64,000 bases of DNA from Caenorhabditis elegans (lineage: Eukaryota > Nematoda > Chromadorea > Rhabditida > Rhabditidae). The translations under genes were made by a program, and so were the position numbers. The notes below the pieces were generated by a model, which saw only the letters and a program-made list of their open reading frames with translations, had not been told where the DNA came from and did no database searches. Below are positions 46,829 to 60,274 of this stretch, one piece after another; within the stretch, counting starts at the first letter, position 1, and each line of letters opens with the position of its first letter. Location of the stretch: contig NC_003279.8 in the NCBI RefSeq assembly GCF_000002985.6, positions 5,022,001-5,086,000 on the forward strand. Direction: 5' to 3'.

Positions 46829-49800
46829 TCTGAAATTAATAATTTTTAATGAGAGGAAGTGATGAATGGGAGAAGGGGATTTAAATGAAGATTTTCCGGG
46901 AATTTGAGAATTGAAAAATTTAATAAAATTCAAGAAGATTGGAACGAGAAAAATCACAGGAAAAACAAAAGTGAAGGTGTTTTCAAAAACTTGATCTAAA
47001 GAAAAATAAATTTTCTAGAATGCTGATTTCTCAAATTTGGGTGAAAAAATACGGCAACTGTCAAGAAGTTATTGTGCAATTTTTTATTGGAAATGTTCAA
47101 TTTTAATTTTCAAACCACAAAATTAAACAGGATGCTCTGACTAGTTATAATTAGGGAAAGTAAAGATATTCTACAAACGAATCAAAAGAAAGTAGGAAAA
47201 TATTTTTTAAGTTTTAAGCGTTTTTGCTGGAAAAAAAATGCATTCAAAAATCTAATCTCTGCATTTTTTTCTCTTTTTTTCAATACATTTCCTACAAATT
47301 TTGAGGCTTCTGACTTGCTCTAAAAAATTATGCGTAGACTTTTAATCATTTTAAAGGTCAAAAATAAACAAATATTCTGGAAATTTTTTTGGAGAATTTT
47401 CTTATTCTGAAAAATCCTTACCAAAATAATTTCAGATTGTTTTTTTCAAAAAATTTTTTTTTTAATTTAAATGTTTCCAGAATCTTTGTTATCTTTCAAA
47501 TTTTCTTAAAAACATTGAGAGCCTACGATTAACCGCAAGAAAAAAAAACATAATTAAGCATATTTTTCTTGAAAACTTTTTAAAACTTTTTCTCCACAAT
47601 ATCCCCAAAACCTGAACAAGATCTGTTGGATTTTAAACAAAAGAGCAGGTTGGTAGGCTCAAGTACGTGGAATTTGTTCAAAGTTTAGTCAACAACGTAC
47701 TTTTTGGCAGTGCAGTCGTGGATTCTTGACATTTTTGAAAAGATAAGAAAATGAAATATTTCGAAATGAATTTTTTTCCCGTATGATTTTCTTTCGAAAT
47801 TGTTTTATTTTCCACAACGTTTTTTTCAACGAGAAAAATTCTTACAAATTGAAAATTTTGAGACACTTCGGAACACGTGTTGTTGATTCATTGGAAGTTC
47901 AAAACTGCGTAGGAGTGACAGCGAAATGGATTAAAACCAAAAAAAAACGTTCGGATATAAATATATAAACTGGGAGCATGTTGAGAAAGTTAAAGAAGCA
48001 CAGTTAGATGTGTGGGGAGCTCAGAGTGAGTGTCAATACAGTGAGCACATCTCTTTGCGTCTCTGAACTTAGAACGTGGAAATCTTGAGTGTCTATTTGG
48101 TAAATCCCAAGTTACTTTTTTCGGAAAAAAAGAAAGAAAAAAGGTCGAGATTTAAGTGAGTGGGAGAGGAGAGAAAAAGATAACTAGTTATTGAGAAAGT
48201 TGAGTAAACTCTTGGATTTGGGAGCAAACGATGTACTGGTATAGAGTACTGGTATGGTTTGGAGGATCAGCACTTAGAGGTCCACAGTCCCAGGGGGCAA
48301 AAAATGAGGAACCATCGTGCTCTTAGGTGGCATTTACTTCAAGAGGGCATTGGGGGCATTGCTCTTAGGGAATTAGGGAGTTAGGGAAAATTCTCAAAGA
48401 TATCAGGGGGCAAATTTTAAAATTTGTATTGAAAAAGAATACGACTTTCAATGGAACTACAATTATTTCAGCCCCGTAAACCTCCTTCACGCCCAATCAA
48501 TAGTGACATGAATCGTCCCGGCCAATGTCATAAAGATTGGAGATGGGGAAATTGAAGAGGGGCCAACTATGCTTGTTGGTATTTGGTACATGAGCATAGT
48601 TGGTACATACAATTTCTACGTCACAACATCTTGACAGTTTTTTTCCACACAGCTGGACACACTAATTTTTTTGAAATTGCATTTATTTAAAAAGAATTTT
48701 TCAATAATTCTATTTCAAAAAAATCAAAATAAACAATTGTTCAAAAATTCAGAAAAATGTGAAATGGGCGTGGTCAGAAATACATGGAAGTAACAAAAAC
48801 AATCTGATATGGAGAAATCAATAAGTGGTAATTCAACTGATAAGCAGCATTACAAAAGTATGTTATGAATTGTTATTTTTTTGTTTAATAATTCTAATTG
48901 GTCAAGGTTTAAGAATTGTTTTCTTTTTTTAATAATTTTGATTGGTAAATCAAAACTTCCGCCTTCCTATTGAGTTCGAAGAAAAATTATGGGAAATAAG
49001 GCAGCAAAATGTCAGGAGCTGAGAAAAATTTGTCAAAAGCAAAATTGAAGACGAAGTTGTGGTCAATATTTTGTTAGTTAAAAGTTTGTTGCAAATGGTT
49101 TTTTTCACTTTTGAAGTTATAATCAGTTGAAAAGTATGTATAAGAAATTACCAAAACCATAAAAACCATAAAAAGCATAAGCGGTCTTTTTACTGAATTT
49201 TTTGAAATTTTTTATTAATTTGTAAAATGATATTTTTTCACAAGATACTTTGAAAACTCGAACATTTCAAACTGAACGTTGCGTAGATGATAAAAAAAAT
49301 AAGAAATCAATGAAAGTTGAACAGTTCAGTGAGTTCCTAAAAACAAAACAGAGGAAACGAAACGAAATGCCGTGATTCTCGGTGTCAAATCGGAGGTTCT
49401 CGGTGAGAGAAAAGAGCATCATCACTTGCTCTTTTGTTTGCATAATCATCATTTTTTGTGCTTCGTTTCTCTAATCGTTCTGCAGAAAGACACTGAACCC
49501 TCGTGAGAAACTCTTTGTAGATGATACTTGTAATAATTGGGAGAACACCCAAAAATAGAAGAAAAATTATAGAACTTTTTTTCCGATTTTTAATTTCAAG
49601 TTTTTTTTTTAGTTTTTAGGAGGCAAAATTCAAAATTTACATAATTTTAGAACAAATACAAAAAACTATAAATTGCAAATATAATCTAAAAGTTGCGAAT
49701 TCGTTTGGAAGAGGAGTAGCGCTCACTGGAAAAATATTTAAAATTGCTCCATGTGTTCAAGTTAGTAAGTAGTAAAACTTTTTAGAAATTTTTCGACATT

Positions 49801-52800
49801 TAAAAAAATGACAGTCAAAAACATAAATCAGTTTTACGAACATGTGAAAATACTCTAAATTTCTCAAATTTCTCAGAAAGTCCAAAATATTTTTTTAAAA
49901 ATTTGTCTGAATTATTGAAAAATATTTAAACCTTATAGCTGGTTATATTTGGATTTTTAGTTTTTTGATCCACTTTGAAAATAATTTTTTAACTCATTTT
50001 TTTGAAAAAAATCAGGGTTCTCGAAAATCACAGGATCAGAAAATTTTGCTGGTGCTCCTTTAAATTTTTTTGAAACTTAAAGTACACCTATGTATTGATA
50101 AAATTCAGAGAATCAGGTAGAAATTTTAAAATTCTGGTAAAAGTTTTTTCTTTCGGTTTTTTTTTTGCAAAATCCACCAAGTACTAAACGATTACAATGA
50201 TAAGGATAAATGAGATTGTACGAATTTGCGGGAAAAACGTCGAAAAAGTGCTGTACATCAAAACGGCGTGGGGACCCGCTGGATTTGTGTCGCCAGGCGA
50301 TCATCTGTGGCCAGCAATATCTGCGTCACCTCATTCCATAAACTATTTCTCAGTGTCCCTTTCTCTCATTAGTCCTGCACGGGAAGAAGCTAAAGTCGAC
50401 CTCTCTCTCTCTCTAGTCTATGTGTGTGTGTTACAGCAGTGTCCAACTAGCTCAGCAGTAGCAGAAGCAGGCAGCTTTCTGCCGTTCATTTTTACACATT
50501 TTCTACCCGTCCAATGTTTCCTACTTATTTCGTTCACTCTAACAAGATTATCAAATCTTTCTGGTCGGGATGTGTAAGTGTATGTGTGTAGTACCTGTTG
50601 ATTAGAGAATAGAGATAAAAGTGACGAAATGAAGAGTTGATTGAGCAAGAATTAGGAAAAAATAATTTTCAAGTTGAGAAAGTTATTCAAATATCGTATT
50701 TGCACTATGAGAGTTGCATCCCCTCCTTAAGGCGGGGTTGCTCTAATTTGACAGCTTATAGCTTGGTTGTCTTTGGTTTTATCAAAAAAATTTCACTTGG
50801 CAAAATATGAGCACCATGTTTTTTTTAATTCCAAATAAGTTTTTTTTTTAACTAGGAATTTTCAAATCGAAAAATAGTAAAACATTCAGTAAGCCTCCAA
50901 GTAGGCACAAACTGCCAACAAAGCGATCTACACCTGCTAGGTTAGACAGTTAGGCAAGCCTACCACAGATTCATTGATCTTTCCAAGAAAGGTTTTCTTA
51001 ACCGAAAACTCTACTTTTAACAAAACCTTCAATACAAAAAACTTCTAGCTTGTCAAATGTCACCCTTGGCATACCAACATTTCGCGGTAATTCCAAAAGG
51101 TCGAATTGCCAATAGAGCGACCTTGGCATTGAATACAATGTTCGTTTTTTGCTCCTATTTTCCATTTCTTTATGAACGGTTCCAATTTGCCGCAAGGTCT
51201 TTCAATAGCTTTAGGAAAGATTCGTTTATAGCGGAAACCAAATTAATCATGGTTTTTCACAATGATATATAACAGGGAGGCAAGTAAAGCTTACACTCGT
51301 TAATGATTACGCGATAGTTGCAAAAAACCTCATTATCTCTATTTCTCTCTTCCTCTTTTTGTTTAGGTTTGCCATGATTTATGGGTCAAATCGGTAAAGT
51401 CAGGAAAATGTAAAAGAGGGAGGAAATGTGAAAAATTTCTGGAAAAGTTGATGAGAGAGAATGAAAGGGAAGCAAAAATGACGGGAAAAAGAATACGAAG
51501 CAAATGAGCAGAGAATAAAAAAGTTTAGAGAATATTACTTACAGATGTTCAAAGATGACGATGGTTAGTTGGGTGGAGAACTGATTTATGAATGCAACCT
51601 TTTTTAGGGGTAACAATGATTATCAAGGGTTTCCAGACGTTTGGAAGAACTCTTTTTAGCGACGTAGACTATTTCCAGGTTTCGAGTAACATTTGATGGG
51701 GCTAGATTCAAATTAACAAATATTAACTATACATCCACCGAATGATTTTAATGTCATAGCACCTATCCAAACGTACAGTACAAACAAAAAAACCATACAA
51801 TTTGAAACAAATGCGGCTTTATTCAAAAAGATTTACGCTGTGGCTTACACATAATTAAGTCTATTAGGGTTTACAAATTACAGGGAGGGTGAGAGAAAAA
51901 TATGAAAAGTGAAAAAATAAGTAATTGGAGATCAAATTCCAGTGGTTTACACTGAGGAAATATTGGAAGCACTTAAATCAAAATAGGACCCTTGGAGGGG
52001 CCTAAAAATACCCGTCTGTCTGCCTGCGTGCCTACTCGCCTGGACAGATACAGCTTTGGTTTATGTAGTTGACGTAGGAGTTCTTTCAAATGAGTAACGA
52101 TTTTCTTCAGAAAAAACGGGTAGGCATTCTTGTATTTAACCGGATGAGTTGGAGTATACATTTTTTAATTAAATTGAAGAGGTTCATGCATACTTTTTCC
52201 GGGTTTTAGTGTTGAAAAAAATTACGGAAAACTATTGGAAACGTACAAAATCTAGAAAATTCCATCTTCAGAACCATAGACGGCAGCTATCTTTACGATG
52301 TGTCGGAAAAAGAAAAAAAGGAGGAAAAAAGTTGCAATGATAAGACGGGAAGCATAATAATAATAATCATTATCATCATCATCGTCGGACAGATGAAAAG
52401 CGCGTTTTGTTGTGTTGCGTTATTCGGAATATAATTAGAAGACGAAGAAGAATGAGTGATGATGTGGGGAGTGGCATCTCCTTGTCTCATGGCTTCTCCT
52501 TTTTCTTATCACTATATGATGGCGTAACGTGTACGCAACAGGAGGTACCTACAGAAGGAGGACTGGTCTCGCGCAAAGGTGAGAAAATTATTATTTTCGA
52601 GAAAAAAAAATGATTTTCTCAATTTCAATAGCTGAAAAATTTCAGAGATATTATTTGGTTGAATTCGCGCGCATAAACAGTTTCAGATAAAAATCTAATA
52701 ATGTGAAGACTCATACGCACGGGACTATTGAAATAATATATTTTTTTATAAAATTTGAAAAATTGTGTACATTTTTTACAGCTATTTTTGGTATAGTGAG

Positions 52801-55800
52801 ACTGTTTTCTTTCCTTTAAGGTAAAAAACCCGCAGACAGAATTATGCTATTGCATAGTGGCTTATAAGGGTGGCAAAAACAACACGATTTCTTCACACTC
52901 TACTTAAAAAGTTAAAATGGACACTCTGAAGGGGGCTAATCCAGAGAGACAATTGACACACTCAGAAGTGGAAAACAACAAAAAATAAACAATCTCTGTT
53001 ACTTTACGAGACAGAGATTTTGTTTGGTTTCTTGAGAAATTCCTAATTCTGAACATTTCTCCGAATAATTTCAAAGATTAGGAAAAAACGGATCTACTTT
53101 TGCAAAAATTTCTATCGGAAATTTGGATGTCATTTTTCAGCCAAAATATTCTGATCAAACTTCAAAAGCTGAATATCAAAATGAAGCATCATAAAATTTT
53201 CAACAACAAAAAAACAAAAGAGAACGTCATGGGAATTGGGAAATATTATTTCTCGAATTCTCGAACACTGTCATTCATTCACATATTTGTGACCTTTTTG
53301 ATTGTTATCTTTTTGAAATGAAATGACGAGAAACGAGATATTAGAGACATAGAGAGAAAAGAAAAAACGGGAGGCAGTTTAAATATGTGAAAAGAAAAAC
53401 ACTTGAGAAAAAGTGCATTTTTGGTTTCAGGGGGAGGGGAGGAAGAAGTATCAGGTTTCAAATGTTTCAACTTCAAACGACCGCACACTTTTTGACACAT
53501 TTAGTACGAAAAATGGCTTATGGAAAATGGGATGTGTACTTTGGAAGACATGGTCACACATACAGAGAAGGGAAAGGACAACGGAGATCAGTTAGACATC
53601 GGAAGCATGGATAGAGGCTAACGAAAGCTAATCACAGTTCATTTGATGACAGAAAGTGAATCTGAATGATTGATTTGCTAGCATGGCATCAGCAATTTGT
53701 AGTGAGGGAAAGTTTGAAGATAATTGATTATGTACTGCGATTACCAGAATTACTGTAAATTTAGAATAAGTGGTATAGGTTTGAGGTTCAACTGACAACT
53801 TTTTTGAACGGCTATCTATGTATAACTACTGATCTGAAAATATGCGGTGACGGTAATCTTTATACCCAAAGGGTAGGCAAATTTCAAATGTTGTTTTTTG
53901 TTGAAATTTAATTTCAGAGTGTATGAAATTTTCTGGCAATTGCCAAAGACATTGCCAATTTTCGTAGAGTAAAAGTTTGTTAGTATTTTCAAACTGAATA
54001 ATTGAATGGTCTAACAAAATTGACATCTTCCAGAACAAATTTAAGGAAACGGAAGGAAACTTTTGTTCGGAAAAAGAAAAGAAAAGCCGATTGAAGACGT
54101 TCTTCTCCAAAAAAATCAGCAAAAAATGGAATTGTCTAGGAATCAAATAGCCGTGTCCGCACTTGATTCGACCACTCGAATCTACTCGTGTTCTCCCCGT
54201 TTTCTCTTATTCCTTACATAATTATGGATATATATGTACATGTTGTCAAATAAAAAATCAAATTAATATGAAAAAGTTATTGGTCTCATAAAAAAACAGA
54301 GAAATTTATATACGAACTGGCAATTTAATACATTTTTGAATTTTCTGAAATCAACAGAATGATTAAAATAATATAATTTTGCCAAAAAAATAGCCGTCTG
54401 ACTACAAAATAAGTGAATTTTCCTACATGTAAAAATCTTTGATGGCATGGATCGTACCGAGACCAGCAAACAAAGAAAACGAAAATAATAAAAAATTCTC
54501 GACTTTACAGAAAAGTGTTAAATTGAAATTGTATTTTTACATTATCTCAAAAAGCCTAAAATTCACAAAAATATTGGAACACTCTTTGAAACCTTAAAGT
54601 TTTGTTTTTTTTTAAATTTTGTTTCGCATTTCCCTATCCATAAAATATTTTTTTTTAATTATGAATTTAAAATTGTGAAGAGCACAGTCAACGACGATTC
54701 TATTGACTCTGTAGAGTATACTGCATATTCAATTGCACAAATATGAATGAATAGGGGGAATGGATGGGTGGCCACGTATGAAACAAAAGCTCTGTGAGCA
54801 TTTGTCCCTCCGTGATGAGCAATCAAGTGGTTTCTGGGAACCTGTATTTCGGAAAGAACAATATGAGAAAAGAGAGGGGAACGGGTCGGAGAGCAAGTTG
54901 ACGTGGAATTAAATTGAAAACGACACCCTCCTGTAGAGAACTCTTTTATTCCCGAAAGCTTAATGAGATGGTGACATGGAGCAAGTACATGAGTTCAGTT
55001 GATAGAATAAGAGGAAGACACTGAGAGAAAGATTCTCTTTCCCGATGTGCCATACATCCGCTGAGCAAACAGTGCGCCTCCTCGAACCGTTTTGCATTTG
55101 TCTTCTAGTCTTCAAGCGTGTTCTTTTGCAACTCAGCTGTTGTTTTCTGTTCATTAACAGGTGACATATGTTCCAATAATAGGAAGTATGCATAAAGAAA
55201 TATTAGAGAAGTTTTGCATACCCTTTTACAGCCAAAAATACTTCCAGCAGCTTTAAAAATATTTTTTTAATATACTAAACTATTCAATAGTGAATTTTGG
55301 ACGATATTATGCTTGAAAAAGTGCGATGTTTTTCTTTGGGTCCTGGAACGAAATAAACTTTCTAGGGACCGCATCCTCAAAAATTGTAGATTTTCAAGTT
55401 TGAACTTTGCAATTTCCTCATGTCATTTCATTATTCATTTTCCAAAAAAGTATACGACTTTTTACCACAAGACATTCCTTTTGAAAACTTTAAAATTCGG
55501 TATTTTTAAAATATTTTCATAGTTTCTGAAATTATTTTTGACTGGAAAGGGTTTCATGGTTTTCCTCATTGTTCTATTTTTATGAAAACCGTACGGATCG
55601 TTAATAGTAACACAATGACCTCTTCATTGGAGAGAGAACATCCTTGCACTTTCAGCAGGCAAGGCGCCAGTCTAGTTATTTCATTCATAACATTTCAAAT
55701 TGGCATTGAAACTGACAATTACCAGGTGGGAAGATGACGGGGAGAAAAAAGAATAATACCTTCTCCGAGAGTAGGTGTCCTCAATTATGTCAGAAACAAA

Positions 55801-58309
55801 CAAAAACATTTCGGAAAAAGTGAAGGGAGAAATGGATGAAGAAAGGGGAGGAGGAAAGACATGGAAACGGCGAGGGCTCCTTCCTTTTCAGGACTTTCAC
55901 TTCTGATTTATGGATTCAAAAGGGCCCACCCACCGAGTTGTCATGATTAATGAAGGTTTACCTGCGCAATGGCAGCTACTAATCCCCTTCTTTTACTCTA
56001 CGAATTTGAGAGAAATGGAAAAAGAGGAAGGAGGTGACCAAGGGAACATGTGTACGAATAACAAATACTTTATTAGTACAAACGACTTTGAGAGTTTTGA
56101 ATTTAGTTAATTTCGATATAGAAACTCGGGGTTTCAAGTTAACAAAAAGGTACACAAAGAGCAGGGAGCAACTGAAAACTTGCCAGTATTGTCAGGTTAC
56201 TGTAGTTGGAGAATGGCACTGGATGAGACTCAAATTCGTCGAAAACCCATATTTCGTGATAAAACCTTTTAGAAAAAGAAGTAAAAATTTTGATGGTTAA
56301 ATATTTCAGAGATGAAGGCACATCTATGCTGAAATCAATCAACTTGTCCACTAGCTTCAGGAAAAACACAGAATCTTTTTTGGTTTTAGTTCTAAAAATG
56401 CATTTCTGACACGTTGGGAACTTTTACAAATACCCTTTTTCTCATCGTTAAATAAATTTTTAATTTGAAAGTTTGTATGATAATATTTGTACCTTTTGAA
56501 AATAACATAACTTTCAATTGAGAATTTTTAAGTTGCTCAAAAACTTGAGTCAATTTTTGAGCAGCTTCTCAAAACTTCAAATGAAAATAATTTTTTCTAG
56601 AAAGTACAAAAATATTTCTCTATAGTTTTTCCATAAATGTCCGAAAAAAACTTTGGCACAACGACGATAAACTTTTTCCAGAAAAATAGGTTTTACTCTT
56701 TTGCTCAGAATGTTGAGAACTCACACACTCTTTTGCATTCGAAAAGTAAGTTGGAATTCATTCGTTTTTTTTTTGAAGAAAAATCCAATTTTAAAAGCAA
56801 AACTCTACTTTCACAAAAATCAGTGAAAACAACAAAAAAACATAAGGACTTCCAAGAGAGTTTAGAAAAGAAGCTTACTGTACATGCATATTCGAAGAAT
56901 CGAACACGTGTATTACATACCAACAAACAAACACTTTTTATAGTCACTCACACTATTCAAGACGTTGTCGCTTCACTCACAACACACACAGTGAGACACA
57001 CAAAAATATTCATTGTATTCGGGCAATGAGGAACGGAGTACGATTTTTAAAACTGATTTTGAGTGGAAAATATTGCCAAAGTTACAGTTTCTAGCTAATT
57101 CCTCCTTAAAGCTACAAATTTTTCAGTGTTTCGTCGAGTTTTCGACTAAAAATACGGTGGTTGGGGTCTCGAAACGACGAAAGCTTTGCAGCTACAGTAA
57201 TCGCAGGCAGACATTTTGCAACTTTCCACATTTCACGAAACCTGAAGATTTTCTCATAATTTTTTAATAAATGTTTATTTGTTTGCATTTTAAATAATAT
57301 TTATTTAAAAATGTTAATTAAGCGTAACGAAAAAATTGCGAAGTACTTCTGGCTACGGTGGCGAAAAAACTTTGTTCGTGATGATACCAGCAAAAACAAA
57401 ACATGCGCCTTTAAAGAGTACAGTAATCTCGATTTTTTTGTTTTCCAAGGAAAAATTAAAAAATAGCAGTCAAATTCTCATCTTTTAGAGCAAAAAATTC
57501 AAGAAACTCAATAATTTAGAGAAAAAAGAACGCAATTACGTTTCAATCGAGGCAAAAACGTATGATTCATGCTTTTACTTTACAAAAAACAGGCAATCTT
57601 CTCCACTTCTAAAAGTTTTTCACATTATTGGAAACTTTTTAGGACGACTTGGTAATATTATAGGTAAATGAAAAACAACGGATTTTTGTGATGAAGGCGA
57701 AGAAACCGGTGCGTTGAGGCAGGCAACAAGGAGTCAAACAACCTTGGTTTGTTGCCTCGCCGTTTTTCCGAAGCAGCAGCAGCTGGGAATTGTAGAGGTG
57801 AGGTCCTCTCGGAACATTTGCTAATTAGGTGTCGCCTCTTGTCCGATGAAAACCTGGCAACACTGTGAGGAATAGGGAAGGGTACTAAAATTTCGAAACT
57901 AGGTTAGAGAAACGCGGAAAAAATCTTTACTGACAAAAAGACCTTTTTAAAAAAACTTGAGACAATTTCTGAATATCTGCTTCTTAATAATCTAACTAGT
58001 AAGTCAGACAGCCAGAAGAAGTCTATATAAAATCTCTACATACATTTGATACGGGGGAAAGAGTTGAACCTGGAGATTGATTCCAATAATTTCAGATAAA
58101 CTCCAGATCCAGGAAGGAATGATAATGAATCACAATCGCACAGGAAACTAGATGGAAACATTGATTGATTAGGTGGAAAGGACACAAAAAAAATGTAATA
58201 AAATACGAATTGTATAGAACAGAAGAAGCTGGAGCATTGACTAAGATTTGTCGTGTGTGCAAAAGTAAATAGTTTTTAAGAAAAAAGAAAATTGCGAAGC
58301 CGATTTAGT
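46829..58309. other. Eleven-kilobase region without recognisable coding exons
   Basis: It lies upstream of fhod-1 and downstream of vha-16, both on the minus strand. ORFs are short, AT-rich and without matching splice sites. Notable stretches: G-rich words (gggggcatt, agggggca) at about 48285-48415; a GC-richer promoter-like block at 50240-50600 with a (ct)n and tgtgtg run; TAGGC/GCCTA clusters at 50889-50966 and 52010-52045; an (ata)n/(atc)n microsatellite at 52353-52385. Long fhod-1 regulatory DNA, non-coding 5' exons or an RNA gene are possible but not shown. Confidence 0.45.
52353..52385 (+). repeat. Trinucleotide microsatellite
   Basis: ATA repeats pass directly into ATC/ATT repeats (ataataataataatc, then attatcatcatcatcg). 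Confidence 0.6.
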
Positions 58310-60257
58310 TTACATAATTGGGATGTAGTTGTCAATCTTGGTGCGGTGTCGTTGCGAGATGCATTCGGCGATCCAGATGATATTACGCATTTCTTGCTCC
58401 TGAAAATGTGAACTTGATTGATTGAAATATTGGTCTCATGAGGCCTAACTTAGAGGCCTTATTTAAAATTAGTCGAGACAGAAATATCTCGTATTTACTA
58501 CTGTAGCGCTGGTCCGATTTTGCGTATTTTTTGTCATTTATTGATGTAACAATTCAAAAAGGCCTCGAAACGACGAAAACCAACAAGGAAAATTGATTAC
58601 CACTGTCACAATTCGAAAAGAAATTCGTTTCGAAAAACCAGGCCGTAAACTGACAGCAGTGCTACAGTAGTAATTTAAAGAATTACTGTAGTTTTCGCTA
58701 CGGGATATTTTGCGCGCCAAATATGTTGTGCAATACGCATTCTCAGAATTTAGTGTTCTTGTTATAACACAAACCTTCAGTTTGATGAATGCGTAGAAGA
58801 CTCCAAAGTGGAATTGATGAAGATAAGAGTGGACATTCAATTTAACCTAAAATATCAAAAGTTTAATTTTTTCTTTTTTGAAAATCGCAAAACGTACCTC
58901 GTGCTCAAAGAATTTATCCTCCAAAGTCTTCTCTCCTGGTCCATTTCCAGATCCTTCGAAAAGTGGCTTATAATCAGAGTAGAATTCGCAAACTTGTTTC
59001 ACTTGATCATAATCATCAGCACGAGAGAGTCCAGTCAAACCATCTGGGAATAGTTTTCCGCAACGTGGATACAACTTTTGACGATCATCCTTGCTCAACT
59101 CGGTGTCGAATGAGTTGATGGTGATGATGATCGAACGACGATCAGCTTCGAACTAAAACATTTTTAATTAATTTTTTAAACTTTTTATTTTAAAAAAATC
59201 TCACAGCAAGAATGTCGCACATGACTTCAGCGGTCTTTCCTCCGAGTCCTGCACAGAACTTGTAAAAGTCCTCGATGTAAGCCTTGTAGAGAGTATTACG
59301 GATAACCTCAACATTCATCTCGTCCAAATCTTGCTCGTTGATGCAGTCGACAAAGTAGTTAGCTGAAAAAAATAATTTGAATATTTTTTTACTATTAAGA
59401 TATTCAGAAATTTTTACAGTTTCGTCTAGCATGCTCGATTCTGGGCTATTTTCCTTATTTCATTCTTTATTTATACTTTTTTTTTTTTTTTTTTTTCAAA
59501 TTAAATTATTATACAACTTGTTGGAGTATACATAAAATTGTAATTATGGGGCTTTAAACAATAAATTCATCAATTTTTACTAAAAATAAGTGAGAGCTAT
59601 TTTAAATTTTCTTAAAAACTAACCGAGTGGTGTATCGACAAGAACGGCATTGTAGAGCTCAGCTGGAGTAGAAGCAATATGAATAGCCTCCATCTGCTCG
59701 AATGATCCAAGTGGATGGCATTTATTGATCAACTCGCTAATTGGTCTCTGGTGAAGAGTTCCGGTGATCAACAGGATAATGTTGTCGATCATGTACGAGT
59801 ATCTGAAACTTATAATTATAAAAATGCGCGAAGTTTCAGATCTTACGTAATGTAGTCCAAGAATGTTGCCAAGGGCTCCAATGCATTATTCCGAAGATGA
59901 GTGAACTCTGTGACAAGCTTCTCCTTAAGCTTCTCGTCGATAACTTGAACGGTAATTGCTCCAGGCTCGTTGGCCAAGAAATTTCCGTAGTCAGTCGATT
60001 GGATGTGAAGCTTCAAATCTGGAATGTAATTTTTTCTAATTTTATGTTAAAATTGATGAATTTTTCTCTGTCCTTTTTTTTGTAATGAAATGTTACACTT
60101 AAATTTATATTGACTTTCAGGAAACAACAAACTAACCTTCCAAAGTCTCACATTGAACCAAATTGGCATAGTCAGCTTGAGCAAGAAGACCTCCTTTAAG
60201 TCCGCGAGTCAGCGCCTCCAAATATCCGTGATCAATATTGAACAAGAACTCTCCCAT
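58310..60257 (-). CDS. vha-16: V-type proton ATPase V0 subunit d
   Basis: Subunit d sits on the cytoplasmic side of the membrane V0 sector and couples the central rotor of the V1 motor to the proteolipid ring, so it is needed for proton pumping into lysosomes and other compartments. Seven exons in transcript order: 60257-60137, 60018-59847, 59802-59624, 59362-59205, 59152-58898, 58846-58775, 58399-58310; 348 residues, the normal family length. Conserved blocks: [19 protein letters not shown] at the start, [69 protein letters not shown], and [13 protein letters not shown] with IDNYIPIM at the end. Subunit d has no transmembrane span and none is seen. An acceptor (gtttcag, exon edge at 60273) lies 16 bases before the ATG and fits spliced-leader addition. 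I recall the locus as C30F8.2. Confidence 0.96.
58485..58757. repeat. Palindromic repeat element in a vha-16 intron
   Basis: The arms pair: ttactactgtagcgct at 58495-58510 with agtgctacagtagtaa at 58658-58673 (one mismatch). Further out, aaatatctcgta pairs with tacgggatatttt. The right arm carries an extra attactgtagttttcgc block that the left arm lacks, so the left arm has an internal deletion of about 26 bp. The right end (gcgcgccaaatatgttgtgc, then aatacgcattctcag) matches a repeat I remember as highly abundant in C. elegans. Confidence 0.65.
59464..59497. repeat. Poly(T) run in a vha-16 intron
   Basis: About twenty consecutive T bases, an ordinary slippage-prone homopolymer. Confidence 0.5.
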
Positions 60258-60274
60258 TTCGAAATCTAATACCC

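Noticed and set aside
50197..50577. 126-codon plus-strand ORF
   Set aside because: It covers a promoter-like block with (ct)n and (tg)n runs. No homology and no splice partners.
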